Below the pieces are notes generated by a model. It saw nothing but the letters and a program-made list of their open reading frames with translations, made no database searches and had not been told where the DNA came from. Of a stretch of DNA of 64,000 bases, positions 52,854-61,686 are shown in pieces. Made by a program: the position numbers and the translations under genes. Source of the DNA: Bradyrhizobium sp. PSBB068 (lineage in GTDB: Bacteria > Pseudomonadota > Alphaproteobacteria > Rhizobiales > Xanthobacteraceae); NCBI GenBank assembly GCA_016839165.1, contig CP069300.1:2356001-2420000 (forward strand), given 5' to 3'. How positions within the stretch are numbered: the stretch's first letter is position 1; each line of letters starts with the position of its first letter.

Positions 52854-54521
52854 ATGAACCGCCGACTGGACAACGAACGTATCATCCGCGCTCCCCGCGG
52901 CAGCGACATCAGCGCGAAGAGCTGGCTGACCGAAGCGCCGCTGCGCATGCTGATGAACAATCTGGATCCCGATGTCGCCGAACGTCCGGGCGAGCTCGTG
53001 GTGTATGGCGGCATCGGCCGCGCGGCACGCGACTGGGAGAGTTTTGACCGGATCGCTGCTTCCCTGCGCAAGCTCGAAGGCGATCAGACGCTGTTGGTGC
53101 AGTCCGGCAAGCCGGTCGGCGTTTTCCGTACCCATGCCGATGCGCCGCGCGTCCTGATCGCGAATTCGAACCTGGTGCCGCATTGGGCGACGCTCGATCA
53201 TTTCAACGAGCTCGACCGGCAGGGCCTGATGATGTTCGGCCAGATGACGGCAGGCTCCTGGATCTATATCGGCAGCCAGGGCATCGTGCAGGGGACCTAC
53301 GAGACCTTCGTCGAGGTCGGCCGCCGCCATTACGGCGGCAGCCTCGCCGGCAAATGGATCCTGACCGCTGGCCTCGGCGGCATGGGGGGCGCGCAGCCGC
53401 TGGCCGCGACCATGGCGGGCGCCTCGATGCTCGCCGTCGAGTGCCAGCCGAGCCGCATCGAGATGCGGTTGCGCACGGGCTATCTCGACCGTCAGGCCAC
53501 GACTCTCGACGAGGCGTTGGCGATCATTGCCGATGCGACCAAGAGCGGGAAGCCTGTCTCGGTCGGTTTGCTCGGCAACGCGGCCGAGGTCTTCCCGGAA
53601 CTGGTGCGCCGTGGTGTGAGGCCGGACGTCGTCACCGATCAGACCAGCGCGCATGATCCGATCAACGGCTATTTGCCGAAGGGATGGACGCTCGCCGATT
53701 GGGAAGCGCGGCGCGCCGCCGATCCGAAGGCGGTCGAGACGGCGGCCAAGACCTCGATGGTCGAGCACGTCCAGGCCATGCTGGATTTCCACGCGCAGGG
53801 AATCCCGACGCTCGATTACGGCAATAACATCCGCCAGATGGCCAAGGACATGGGCCTGAAGCAGGCGTTCGATTTCCCCGGTTTCGTGCCGGCCTATATC
53901 CGTCCGCTGTTCTGCCGCGGCGTCGGTCCGTTCCGCTGGGCGGCGCTGTCGGGCGATCCCGAGGACATCTTCAAGACCGATGCCAAGGTCAAGGAGCTGA
54001 TGCCCAACGATGGCCATCTGCACAACTGGCTCGACATGGCGAAGGCGCGCATCAAGTTTCAGGGACTGCCGGCGCGGATCTGCTGGGTTGGTCTCGGCGA
54101 CCGTCATCGCCTCGGCCTTGCCTTCAACGAGATGGTGGCGCGCGGCGAGCTCAAGGCGCCGATCGTGATCGGCCGCGATCATCTCGACAGCGGCTCGGTG
54201 GCGAGCCCGAACCGCGAGACCGAGGCGATGCGCGATGGCTCGGACGCGGTGTCGGACTGGCCGCTGCTCAATGCGCTGCTCAACTGTGCGAGCGGCGCCA
54301 CCTGGGTGTCGTTGCATCACGGCGGCGGCGTCGGCATCGGCTATTCGCAGCATGCCGGCATGGTGATCGTCGCCGACGGCACGCCGGAGGCGGCGCGCCG
54401 GCTCGAACGCGTGCTGTGGAACGACCCGGCGACGGGCGTCATGCGCCACGCCGACGCCGGCTATGAGACGGCGATCGAATGCGCCCGCGCCAATGGGCTC
54501 GATCTGCCGAGCCTGCGCTGA
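52854..54521 (+). CDS. hutU: HutU, urocanate hydratase
   Basis: HutU is an NAD-dependent enzyme that hydrates urocanate to imidazolonepropionate. The 555 residues match the usual length. The NAD-binding text [55 protein letters not shown] and the C-terminal [20 protein letters not shown] are family marks. AAGGG precedes the ATG. It closes the hutIHU operon. Confidence 0.97.
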   Translation: MNRRLDNERIIRAPRGSDISAKSWLTEAPLRMLMNNLDPDVAERPGELVVYGGIGRAARDWESFDRIAASLRKLEGDQTLLVQSGKPVGVFRTHADAPRVLIANSNLVPHWATLDHFNELDRQGLMMFGQMTAGSWIYIGSQGIVQGTYETFVEVGRRHYGGSLAGKWILTAGLGGMGGAQPLAATMAGASMLAVECQPSRIEMRLRTGYLDRQATTLDEALAIIADATKSGKPVSVGLLGNAAEVFPELVRRGVRPDVVTDQTSAHDPINGYLPKGWTLADWEARRAADPKAVETAAKTSMVEHVQAMLDFHAQGIPTLDYGNNIRQMAKDMGLKQAFDFPGFVPAYIRPLFCRGVGPFRWAALSGDPEDIFKTDAKVKELMPNDGHLHNWLDMAKARIKFQGLPARICWVGLGDRHRLGLAFNEMVARGELKAPIVIGRDHLDSGSVASPNRETEAMRDGSDAVSDWPLLNALLNCASGATWVSLHHGGGVGIGYSQHAGMVIVADGTPEAARRLERVLWNDPATGVMRHADAGYETAIECARANGLDLPSLR

Positions 54522-54894
54522 CGGGACTTGATGGATCGGGAGTCGCTCGGTGTTCGGCCGCATCTCCTGATTGGGGTTCGCAGGTTAGCGAGATATCTCC
54601 TTGCAGCCCTCAACCTTCCGGTTGATGGACGCGAGGTGACCGGCTGGACATGCCTTGACACGCGAGATCGGCGGTGCAGCTACCGGAGATAGTTGGTCCA
54701 CGGACTGCTGCATCTGTGATCGGCCGCTGATTTTCGATTTGCCTGCTTTCGCGTCAGCGTCGCTGACAGGATGAGCTGCGAGGGTCCTTGTCTCGCGGCA
54801 GATGACATGCAATCTTCCGCTCCCGGCAATGCTGTTCGAGAGCAACAAGAACAATAATCCCTCTCGTCCCTCCAATTCTGTCGAGGGCCTGATC
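54522..54894 (+). promoter_or_regulatory. Gap upstream of amiC; weak promoter candidates only
   Basis: These 373 bases hold a small stem CAACC/GGTTG near 54610 and a TTGACA at 54655-54660 without a good -10. There is also a TGG-N9-TGC pair (54694-54708) with the spacing of a sigma-54 site but poor match otherwise. An A-rich stretch precedes the GAGGG of amiC. I see no gene here. Confidence 0.3.
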
Positions 54895-56049
54895 ATGTCG
54901 AACCCTACCCAAGCGACCTCCGCTCCGTGGCGGATAGGAGTCCTGTTTTCACGAACCGGCTTCATGTCGGTCATCGAGGAAACCCAATATCAGGGCACGC
55001 AGCTTGCGATCGAGGAGGTCAATGAAGCGGGCGGGGTCTGCGGCCGCGAACTGGTTCCCGTCGCCTACGACCCCGGCTCGGATTCGGCCGCCTATGGCCA
55101 CTACGCCAAACGGTTGATGGTCGAGGACCAGGTCAGCACCATCTTCGGCTGCTACACCTCGTCGAGCCGCAAGGCGGTGTTGCCGGTCGTCGAACGGCTG
55201 AACGGCCTGCTTTGGTACCCGACACTATACGAAGGGTTCGAGGCGTCGCCGAACGTCATCTACACCGGCGCCTCGCCGAATCAGAACAGCCTCGCGCTGT
55301 GCCGCTATCTGATGGATACGTTCGGAACACGGTTCTATTTCGTGGGCTCGGACTACATCTATCCGCGCGAGTCCAACCGGGTGATGCGGGAATTGCTCAA
55401 GAGCAATGGCGGCTCGGTGGTTGGCGAGCGCTACGTCAATGTCTACGCGCGCTGGCAGGACTTCGTCCCCATCATCCAGGACATCAAGCGGGTCAAGCCC
55501 GACGTGATCTTCTCGACCGTGGTCGGCGAGGGCACCGTGTTCCTCTATCAGGCCTATGCCAATGTCGGCCTCGATCCCAGGCAGGTTCCGATCGCCAGCC
55601 TGACCACGACGGAGGCCGAAATCGCCGCCATGGGCTTCGACGTCGGTGAAGGGCACGTCACGGCGGCGTCCTATTTCCAGGGCGTCGAGGGCAGCGCCAA
55701 TAGTGCGTTCGTGCAGCGCTTCAAGAAGCGGTTCGGTGCCGATATCTCGACCAACATGTGCGCCGAGGCGTCCTATTTCCAGCTGCATCTGTTCGCGAAA
55801 GCGCTCGAGCAGGTCAATTCGCTCGACACCGAGGTGCTGCGTTCCATGGTGCTCGGCACCAGTTTTGATGCACCGCAAGGTGCAGTCACCGTCAACCCGA
55901 TGTCGGGTCATACCGACCTGTGGACCCGGATCGGGCGAGCCAATCGCCAGGGACAGTTCGACGTCGTCAGCCAGTCGAAGGAAGCGGTGCATGCGGATCC
56001 GTTCCTGATCGGATATGGTCGTGCAACGCAAACAGGAAGCGCCCAATGA
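54895..56049 (+). CDS. amiC: AmiC-type amide sensor (cytoplasmic UrtA-like protein)
   Basis: AmiC is the ligand-responsive negative partner of AmiR in amidase control. The 384 residues are nearly the length of Pseudomonas AmiC (385) and lack any signal peptide, so the protein stays in the cytoplasm. It keeps the UrtA fold: IGVLFSRTGFMSVIEETQYQ, YTSSSRKAVLPVVERLNGLL, WYPTLYEGFEASPNVIYTG. ATG 54895 follows GAGGG; an ATG 93 bases upstream is in frame but lacks a ribosome binding site. The ATGA overlap with amiR is the classic amiC-amiR arrangement. Confidence 0.9.
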   Translation: MSNPTQATSAPWRIGVLFSRTGFMSVIEETQYQGTQLAIEEVNEAGGVCGRELVPVAYDPGSDSAAYGHYAKRLMVEDQVSTIFGCYTSSSRKAVLPVVERLNGLLWYPTLYEGFEASPNVIYTGASPNQNSLALCRYLMDTFGTRFYFVGSDYIYPRESNRVMRELLKSNGGSVVGERYVNVYARWQDFVPIIQDIKRVKPDVIFSTVVGEGTVFLYQAYANVGLDPRQVPIASLTTTEAEIAAMGFDVGEGHVTAASYFQGVEGSANSAFVQRFKKRFGADISTNMCAEASYFQLHLFAKALEQVNSLDTEVLRSMVLGTSFDAPQGAVTVNPMSGHTDLWTRIGRANRQGQFDVVSQSKEAVHADPFLIGYGRATQTGSAQ

Positions 56050-56687
56050 ACGAAATGTCGCGTAAGCCGTCACCGAGCCGAGACGTCGGCGGGCGCAAGA
56101 CCATGGTTCAAGAGCTTGCCGATCTGTCGGCGGTCGTGGTCGCGCCGGTCGACGATCAGATCGGCATGCTGCTGCGCGAATTGCAGCGATTCCGGATGCG
56201 GGTGCGTCAGGTTTGGCCGATGCCGGAAAGCGTGCCGGCCGACGCCGATGTGGTGTACTGCGAATATTCGCCCGACCTTGCGCGGCGCCTGCCGTGGATT
56301 CCCGGCGATGCGCGCTCGGCGCTGGTCGTGATCCTGCCGGCGACGGAGGCGGTTCACGCCGATGCGCTGTGTCATGCGACGCCGAACGCCGTGCTACCGC
56401 GGCCGTTCACGCCGAATGCGGTGCTGTCCAGCCTCGTGCTGGCGCGCAGTCAGTTCGGTTACGAGCGGCGGCTGCGCAGCAAGATCGAGAAGCTCGACGA
56501 CAATCTGCGCTCGATGCGCACGGTGGAGCGCGCCAAGGCGATCCTGATGGCCACGCGGCAGATGCCGGAAACCGAAGCCTACGGCTTCATCAGGCGACAG
56601 GCGATGGATCGTCGCGTGTCGGCAAGCGCAGTCGCCGCGGCGATTGTTGACTCGTTCGAACTGCTTGGCTACGATCATCAACAGTAA
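56046..56687 (+). CDS. amiR: AmiR, ANTAR-domain transcription antiterminator
   Basis: AmiR is an RNA-binding protein that prevents termination in the amidase leader when released by AmiC. The 213 residues have a degenerate receiver-like domain (about 27-135, LSAVVVAPVDDQIGMLLREL), a coiled-coil segment (about 145-165, RRLRSKIEKLDDNLRSMRTV) and the C-terminal ANTAR helices (VERAKAILMATRQMPETEAY, ASAVAAAIVDSFELL). The receiver lacks a clear phospho-acceptor pocket, as in AmiR. Its likely RNA target begins right after its own stop codon. Confidence 0.93.
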   Translation: MNEMSRKPSPSRDVGGRKTMVQELADLSAVVVAPVDDQIGMLLRELQRFRMRVRQVWPMPESVPADADVVYCEYSPDLARRLPWIPGDARSALVVILPATEAVHADALCHATPNAVLPRPFTPNAVLSSLVLARSQFGYERRLRSKIEKLDDNLRSMRTVERAKAILMATRQMPETEAYGFIRRQAMDRRVSASAVAAAIVDSFELLGYDHQQ

Positions 56688-56740
56688 GCCCCAATAGCGG
56701 GGCCGGCGGCGACAGCGCCGCCTTCGACACAACCGGCAAC
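56688..56740 (+). ncRNA. Predicted AmiR target: tandem hexaloop hairpins
   Basis: Hairpin 1 is GCCCC-AATAGC-GGGGC (56688-56703). Hairpin 2 is GGCGGC-GACAGC-GCCGCC (56705-56722), whose loop may close by one more pair. Both loops share the pattern xAxAGC and the hairpins are one base apart, just ahead of an intrinsic terminator. Two small hexaloop hairpins before a terminator is the layout known for ANTAR targets, although the published loop consensus (A first, G fourth) fits only with a one-base shift. Confidence 0.6.
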
Positions 56741-56793
56741 AAAGCCCTCCCAATGCTCGCGTCAGCGCGCATCGGGAGGGCTTTTTGTTTTTT
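56741..56793 (+). terminator. Intrinsic terminator in the amidase-operon leader
   Basis: AAAGCCCTCCC (56741-56751) pairs with GGGAGGGCTTT (56774-56784), with a further stem inside, and is followed by TTTTTGTTTTTT (56782-56793). It lies between amiR and the next gene, 21 bp before ATG 56815. It is the strongest terminator in the window and the natural point of AmiR control. Confidence 0.9.
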
Positions 56794-56814
56794 CAATCCT
56801 GAAGGGAGCTAGGG

Positions 56815-58065
56815 ATGAGCATTTCACGGCGGACTTTGCTGAGGAATACCGCGGCGTTTGGCGCATTTGCCGGCGCCGGACTGCCGCATATCTGGATCAA
56901 GAACGCCGACCTCGCTTACGCCGCGGGCGGCGAGATCAAGGTCGGCGTGCTGTTCTCGCTGACGGGAACGACTGCGATCATCGAGGAATCACTCAACAAG
57001 GCGACGCTGCTCGCGATCGAGGAGATCAACGCCGCCGGCGGCATCAAGGGCAGCAAGATCGTGCCGATCGTCGAGGATCCGGCCTCCGATCCGGCGACGT
57101 TCTCGGAGAAGGCGCGCAAGCTCGTCGTCGGCGACAAATGCGTCAGCGTGTTCGGCTCCTACACCTCGGCGAGCCGCAAGGCGGTGCTGCCGGTGTTCGA
57201 GCGGCAGAACAATCTCTATTGGTATCCGACGCTCTATGAAGGCCGCGAGTGCTCGAAGAACGTCATCTACACCGGCGCGGTGCCGAACCAGCAGCAGGAC
57301 GAGTTCGTGCCCTGGCTGGTCAAGAAATTCGGCAAGAAGTTCTATCTGATCGGGTCCAACTACATCTATCCGAAGGAAGAGAACAACTACTGCAAGAAGC
57401 TGCTCGAGAAGCTCGGCGGCGAGGTCGTGGCGGAAGAATATGTGCCGCTCGGCCATTCCGAATTCTCTTCCGTCATCAACAAGATCCGCTCGACCCAGCC
57501 GAACGTGATCTTCTCCACCGTGGTCGGTGATTCCGTGGTCGCGCTGCATCGGCAGTACAAGGCTGCCGGCCTCGATCCCGAGAAGATGCCGATGGCGAGC
57601 CTGACGACCTCCGAGAACGAGGTCGCGGCGATGGGCGGTGAGGCGGCGGCCGGTCACTTCACCTCGGCGCCGTATTTCATGGTGCACAAGTCGCCGGAGA
57701 ACGAGAAGTTCGTCGAGGCCTACAAGAAGCGCTGGGGCGCCGACAAGGTGACGCATTTCGTCTCTGAGGCCTGCTACTTCCAGACCTATCTGTTCAAGCA
57801 GGCGGTCGAGAAGCTCGCCACCAGCGACCTCACGCCGCCGAACATCCGCGACGCGGTCAAGGGACAGAGCATGATTGCGCCGCAGGGCAAGGTCCAGATC
57901 GAGCCGGACAACCTGCACACCTGGCTGTGGCCGAAGATCGCGCAGGCGAAGTCGAACGGCCAGTTCGAGATCCTGGTCGAAGCCAAGGACTGGCTGAAGC
58001 CGGTGCCTTACGCGGCCTATCCCGGGCAGTCCTGCACCGAGAAGGGCCTGGTCGAGAAGAGCTGA
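56815..58065 (+). CDS. Second urea/amide-type ABC substrate-binding protein (UrtA-like)
   Basis: This periplasmic binding protein has 416 residues. The N-terminus SISRRTLLRNTAAFGAFAGA resembles a Tat signal, with cleavage near AYAAG (residue 37). The family text is clear: VGVLFSLTGTTAIIEESLNK, YTSASRKAVLPVFERQNNLY, WYPTLYEGRECSKNVIYTG. It is paralogous to the protein at 38529 and to AmiC at 54895. GAAGGGAG precedes the ATG. It heads the operon that ends in amiE, so aliphatic amides (acetamide, propionamide) or urea are the likely ligands. Confidence 0.88.
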   Translation: MSISRRTLLRNTAAFGAFAGAGLPHIWIKNADLAYAAGGEIKVGVLFSLTGTTAIIEESLNKATLLAIEEINAAGGIKGSKIVPIVEDPASDPATFSEKARKLVVGDKCVSVFGSYTSASRKAVLPVFERQNNLYWYPTLYEGRECSKNVIYTGAVPNQQQDEFVPWLVKKFGKKFYLIGSNYIYPKEENNYCKKLLEKLGGEVVAEEYVPLGHSEFSSVINKIRSTQPNVIFSTVVGDSVVALHRQYKAAGLDPEKMPMASLTTSENEVAAMGGEAAAGHFTSAPYFMVHKSPENEKFVEAYKKRWGADKVTHFVSEACYFQTYLFKQAVEKLATSDLTPPNIRDAVKGQSMIAPQGKVQIEPDNLHTWLWPKIAQAKSNGQFEILVEAKDWLKPVPYAAYPGQSCTEKGLVEKS

Positions 58066-58081
58066 CGACGGGAGCTGACGA

Positions 58082-58108
58082 AGGCCGTCGGCGTGCGGCG
58101 CCGGCGGC
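58082..58108 (+). other. GC-rich hairpin after the second binding-protein gene
   Basis: GGCCGTCGGCG (58082-58092) pairs with CGCCGGCGGCC (58098-58108) around TGCGG with one G-U pair, 17 bp after the stop codon. It matches the position of the hairpin at 39863-39883 in the first operon. Confidence 0.5.
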
Positions 58109-58193
58109 CAGCCACCTGCAACCATGGCTTCCCTTTGCGCGAATCGTTGCGAGGGGCAGGGCGCACGAGATCACCTTGAAGAGCGGATTCGAC

Positions 58194-59063
58194 GTGGACC
58201 AATTCATCGAACAAATCGTCACCGGACTCAGCATCGGGTCGATCCTGCTGCTGGTCGCGCTCGGGCTATCGATCATCTACGGGTCGATGGGCATCATCAA
58301 TCTCGCCCATGGCGAGTTCGTGATGCTCGGCGCTTACGCCGCCTGGGTGTTCCACACCTATCTCGGGCTCGGCCTGCTGGCGAGCCTGGTTCCGATCTTC
58401 CTCGTGGTTGCCGCGTTCGGCTGGATCATCGAACGCTTTGTCCTGAGCCTGCTCAACAACCGGCCGCTGGATACGATCCTCGCGACCTGGGGCGTCGGCA
58501 TCATGCTGCAGCAGGCGGTGCGGCTATCGGTCGGTAGCGAGCTGCGTTACGTGCAGCTGCCGCCGGCGCTGTCCGACAGCATGAACGTGTTCGGCATCCC
58601 GATATCGTCGTATCGGGTGTTCCTGTTCGTGGTGTCGATCGCGCTGTTCGGAGCCACCTGGTTGCTGATGAACCGCACCACGGTCGGGATGAAGCTGCGC
58701 GCCATCATCCAGGACCGCTCGGTCGCCGCCTCGTTCGGCATCAACGCCAAGCGGGTTTACGCGCTGACATTTGCTTACGGTGCAGGCCTTGCGGGGCTGG
58801 CCGGTGCGCTGGTGTCGCCGCTCAAGAGCGTCTCGCCCGACATGGGCACCGGCTATGTGGTCGATGCCTTCATGGTGGTCGTGCTCGGCGGCGTGCAGAG
58901 CCTCGCCGGCACCGTGGCGAGCGCCTTCATCCTCGGCGAGCTCTCCGGCGGCATCGCCTTCCTGCAGAACGACACGGTGGCCAAGGCGATCGTGCTGCTC
59001 GCCATCGTCGTCCTCATCCGTTTCCGCCCCGAAGGGCTTTTCACCGCACGCGTGCGGGCCTGA
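58194..59063 (+). CDS. Second urea/amide-type ABC permease 1 (UrtB-like)
   Basis: This LivH/UrtB-family inner-membrane permease has 289 residues from GTG 58194 (VDQFIEQIVTGLSIGS); TTG 58164 is an alternative start, and no ATG fits. Family segments are MGIINLAHGEFVMLGAYAAW and TILATWGVGIMLQQAVRLSVG, and the loop GMKLRAIIQDRSVAASFGIN. It is 16 bp ahead of the second permease. Confidence 0.87.
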   Translation: MDQFIEQIVTGLSIGSILLLVALGLSIIYGSMGIINLAHGEFVMLGAYAAWVFHTYLGLGLLASLVPIFLVVAAFGWIIERFVLSLLNNRPLDTILATWGVGIMLQQAVRLSVGSELRYVQLPPALSDSMNVFGIPISSYRVFLFVVSIALFGATWLLMNRTTVGMKLRAIIQDRSVAASFGINAKRVYALTFAYGAGLAGLAGALVSPLKSVSPDMGTGYVVDAFMVVVLGGVQSLAGTVASAFILGELSGGIAFLQNDTVAKAIVLLAIVVLIRFRPEGLFTARVRA

Positions 59064-59079
59064 GACAGATCGCTGATTC

Positions 59080-60219
59080 ATGCCGTCGAATGCTATTACT
59101 TCCAGCGGATTGCAGCGCCTGATCGCGCAGCTTGCACCGATACTTGTCGTCTGTGCGATCGTGTTCGCGCTGCCGGTGTTGCTCAACAACGACTTCCTGC
59201 TCAACAAGGTCGCGCGCTATCTGGTGCTCGGCATCCTCACGATATCGCTCGGGCTGTCCTGGGGCTTCGGCGGGATCCTCAATCTCGGCCAGGCGATGAG
59301 CTTCGGGCTCGGCTCCTACGCGATGGCGATGGCGCTGAAGCTCAAGACCATCCCTGTGCACACCGGAGCCAGTGGCCTGCCGGACTTCATGGTCTGGAAC
59401 AACGTTGCGCATCTGCCGTGGTTCTGGGAGCCGTTCCGCTCGCTGACTTTTGCGATTGCCGCGGGCCTGATCGTGCCGGCGCTGGTCGCGGCGGCGCTCG
59501 GCTGGTTCATGTTCCGCGGACGTGTCACCGGCGTCTATGTCTCGATCATCACGCTCGCCACCATGGTGGTGATCAATCTCGTGATCATCGACCAGCAGAG
59601 CTACACCGGCGGCTTCAACGGCATCACCGATCTTGCCCAGCTCGAGATCTTCGGCGTCGCCTTCGACGCCTATGGCCGCGCCACCTACTATCTCGTGGCC
59701 TGCTGCGTACTGCTCAGCCTGCTGGTCGCCTTTGCCTTCACCAAGTCCAAGGCCGGCCTGATCGTGCAGGCGATCCGCGATCATGAGAGCCGGGTGCGCT
59801 ATTTCGGCTACGACGTCGCGCTCTACCAGATCTTCGTGTTCGCGCTGTCGGCGGCGATCGCGGGGCTCGCCGGCATGCTCTACACGGTGGTGATGGAGTT
59901 TGCCTCGCCGACCTTCCTCGGCGTGCAGCTGTCGCTGTCGGTCGTGGTGTGGTGCGCCGTCGGCGGCCGGCAGAGCCTGGTCGGGGCGTTCCTCGGCGCC
60001 GTGCTGGTGGCAGGCATGCAGGGCGCGCTGTCGGAATCCGCGGCGTTTCTCGAAACCTGGACGCTGGTGATGGGCGCGCTGTTCGTGCTCGTCGTGCTGT
60101 TCCTGCCCAAAGGACTCGCCGGCCTCGCGCAGGTCATCCTGCGCTGGATCGTGCAGCGCCGCCAGGCCGCCAGTGGCCGCGTCGCGCAAGGCGTCGGCCA
60201 GACGGAGGGCAGCACATGA
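59080..60219 (+). CDS. Second urea/amide-type ABC permease 2 (UrtC-like)
   Basis: This LivM/UrtC-family permease has 379 residues and about ten hydrophobic segments, with LSWGFGGILNLGQAMSFGLG, DQQSYTGGFNGITDLAQLE and QAIRDHESRVRYFGYDVALY. It closely parallels the protein at 40853. The stop is overlapped by the ATPase start (ATGA). Confidence 0.9.
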   Translation: MPSNAITSSGLQRLIAQLAPILVVCAIVFALPVLLNNDFLLNKVARYLVLGILTISLGLSWGFGGILNLGQAMSFGLGSYAMAMALKLKTIPVHTGASGLPDFMVWNNVAHLPWFWEPFRSLTFAIAAGLIVPALVAAALGWFMFRGRVTGVYVSIITLATMVVINLVIIDQQSYTGGFNGITDLAQLEIFGVAFDAYGRATYYLVACCVLLSLLVAFAFTKSKAGLIVQAIRDHESRVRYFGYDVALYQIFVFALSAAIAGLAGMLYTVVMEFASPTFLGVQLSLSVVVWCAVGGRQSLVGAFLGAVLVAGMQGALSESAAFLETWTLVMGALFVLVVLFLPKGLAGLAQVILRWIVQRRQAASGRVAQGVGQTEGST

Positions 60220-60968
60220 GTTCGCATCTCGATCTCCGCGACGTCTCGGTCAGCTTCAACGGCTTCAAGGCGCTGAACGCGCTCAACATGAGCGTGCGCA
60301 AGGGCGAGCTGCGCTGCCTGATCGGACCGAACGGCGCCGGCAAGACCACTGCGCTCGACATCATCTGCGGCAAGGTCAAGCCGAGCGCCGGCACCGTCAG
60401 TTTTGACGGCACCGCGCTGCAGGATCTCGAGGAATACGAGATCGCCCGCGCCGGCGTCGGCCGTAAGTTCCAGGTGCCGAGCGTGTTCCGCGAGCTTTCG
60501 GTGAGCGAGAATCTTGACGTGGCACGGGCGCGCCGCACCTCCGTGCTGGGCAATTTGCGCTGGAGTGTCGGCAACTCCGGGCGCGAAGACATCGAACGTC
60601 TGGCCGAATTGGTCGGGCTCACCGAGCAGCTCGACCGGCCGGCGGCCTATCTGTCGCACGGCCAGACCCAGTGGCTGGAGATCGGCATGCTGGTCGCCCA
60701 GGACGCCGAGCTGATCCTGATGGATGAGCCGACCGCGGGCATGACCGCGCAGGAAACCCGCAAGACCGCCGAATTGTTCGCGCGGCTGAAGGGTAAGCAC
60801 ACGCTGATCGTGGTCGAGCACGACATGGGTTTTGTGAAGGCGATCGGCGACGTCATTTCGGTGATGCATATGGGCCAGATGCTGGCCGAGGGCACCGCCG
60901 CGGAGGTGGAGGCGCACCCTGAAGTGCGGCGCGCCTATTTGGGATCGGGAGGCATCAGCCATGCTTGA
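60216..60968 (+). CDS. Second urea/amide-type ABC ATPase 1 (UrtD-like)
   Basis: This LivG/UrtD-class ATPase has 250 residues: Walker A GPNGAGKTT, AGVGRKFQVPSVFRELSVSE, YLSHGQTQWLEIGMLV and LILMDEPTAGMTAQE. As in the first operon, the signature motif reads SHGQ. Overlaps of 4 bp with the permease and 8 bp with the next ATPase gene show tight coupling. Confidence 0.92.
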   Translation: MSSHLDLRDVSVSFNGFKALNALNMSVRKGELRCLIGPNGAGKTTALDIICGKVKPSAGTVSFDGTALQDLEEYEIARAGVGRKFQVPSVFRELSVSENLDVARARRTSVLGNLRWSVGNSGREDIERLAELVGLTEQLDRPAAYLSHGQTQWLEIGMLVAQDAELILMDEPTAGMTAQETRKTAELFARLKGKHTLIVVEHDMGFVKAIGDVISVMHMGQMLAEGTAAEVEAHPEVRRAYLGSGGISHA

Positions 60969-61653
60969 GCTGACCGACATCGACGCGTTCTACGGCAACA
61001 GCCGCGCCCTGCAGGGAATCAACCTGATGGTCGGCAACGGCGAGTTCCTCTCGGTGCTCGGCCGCAACGGCGTCGGCAAGACCACGCTGATGCGCAGCAT
61101 CCTCGGCCTGATGGACCGGGTCACCGGACGGCTGTCGCTCGACGGCGCCGACATCTCGCCGCTGCGCACCTATCAACGCGCCAAGGCCGGCATCGCCTAT
61201 GTGCCGCAGGGCCGCGGCATCCTGCCGAAATTCACCGTGCGGGAGAACCTGACGCTCGGCACCTTCGCCGCGAGGTCCGCCGGCGGCATCGAGGAATGGG
61301 TGCTCGAGCTGTTTCCGGTGCTCAAGGATTTTCTCAATCGCTACGGCGGCAATCTCTCCGGCGGCCAGCAGCAGCAGCTCGCGATCGCGCGTGCGCTGCT
61401 GGCCCAGCCCAAGGTCATCCTGCTGGATGAGCCGACCGAGGGCATCCAGCCGAACATCGTCGAGCAGATCGAGGACGTGATCACGCGCCTCAATCGCGAG
61501 CGCGGCATCACGGTGGTGCTGGTCGAACAGAATGTCGCGTTCGCGCGGCGTGCGTCTCACCGCTTCGCGCTGCTCGAAAAGGGACGCGTCGTCGCCAAGG
61601 GCGCGATCGGTGAACTCACCGATGATCTCATCCAGCTGCACATGGCCGTGTAG
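60961..61653 (+). CDS. Second urea/amide-type ABC ATPase 2 (UrtE-like)
   Basis: This LivF/UrtE-class ATPase has 230 residues with GRNGVGKTT, AYVPQGRGILPKFTVRENL, NLSGGQQQQLAIARALL and LLDEPTEGIQPNIVEQI. It overlaps the preceding gene by 8 bp. amiE follows after 33 bp. Confidence 0.92.
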   Translation: MLELTDIDAFYGNSRALQGINLMVGNGEFLSVLGRNGVGKTTLMRSILGLMDRVTGRLSLDGADISPLRTYQRAKAGIAYVPQGRGILPKFTVRENLTLGTFAARSAGGIEEWVLELFPVLKDFLNRYGGNLSGGQQQQLAIARALLAQPKVILLDEPTEGIQPNIVEQIEDVITRLNRERGITVVLVEQNVAFARRASHRFALLEKGRVVAKGAIGELTDDLIQLHMAV

Positions 61654-61686
61654 CGGGAATTATCGTTCAAGAAAGGGAGTCGAGAC

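Noticed and set aside
54694..54708. Sigma-54 promoter upstream of amiC
   Set aside because: Only the GG and GC positions and their spacing fit; the other consensus bases do not match, so it is no better than chance.
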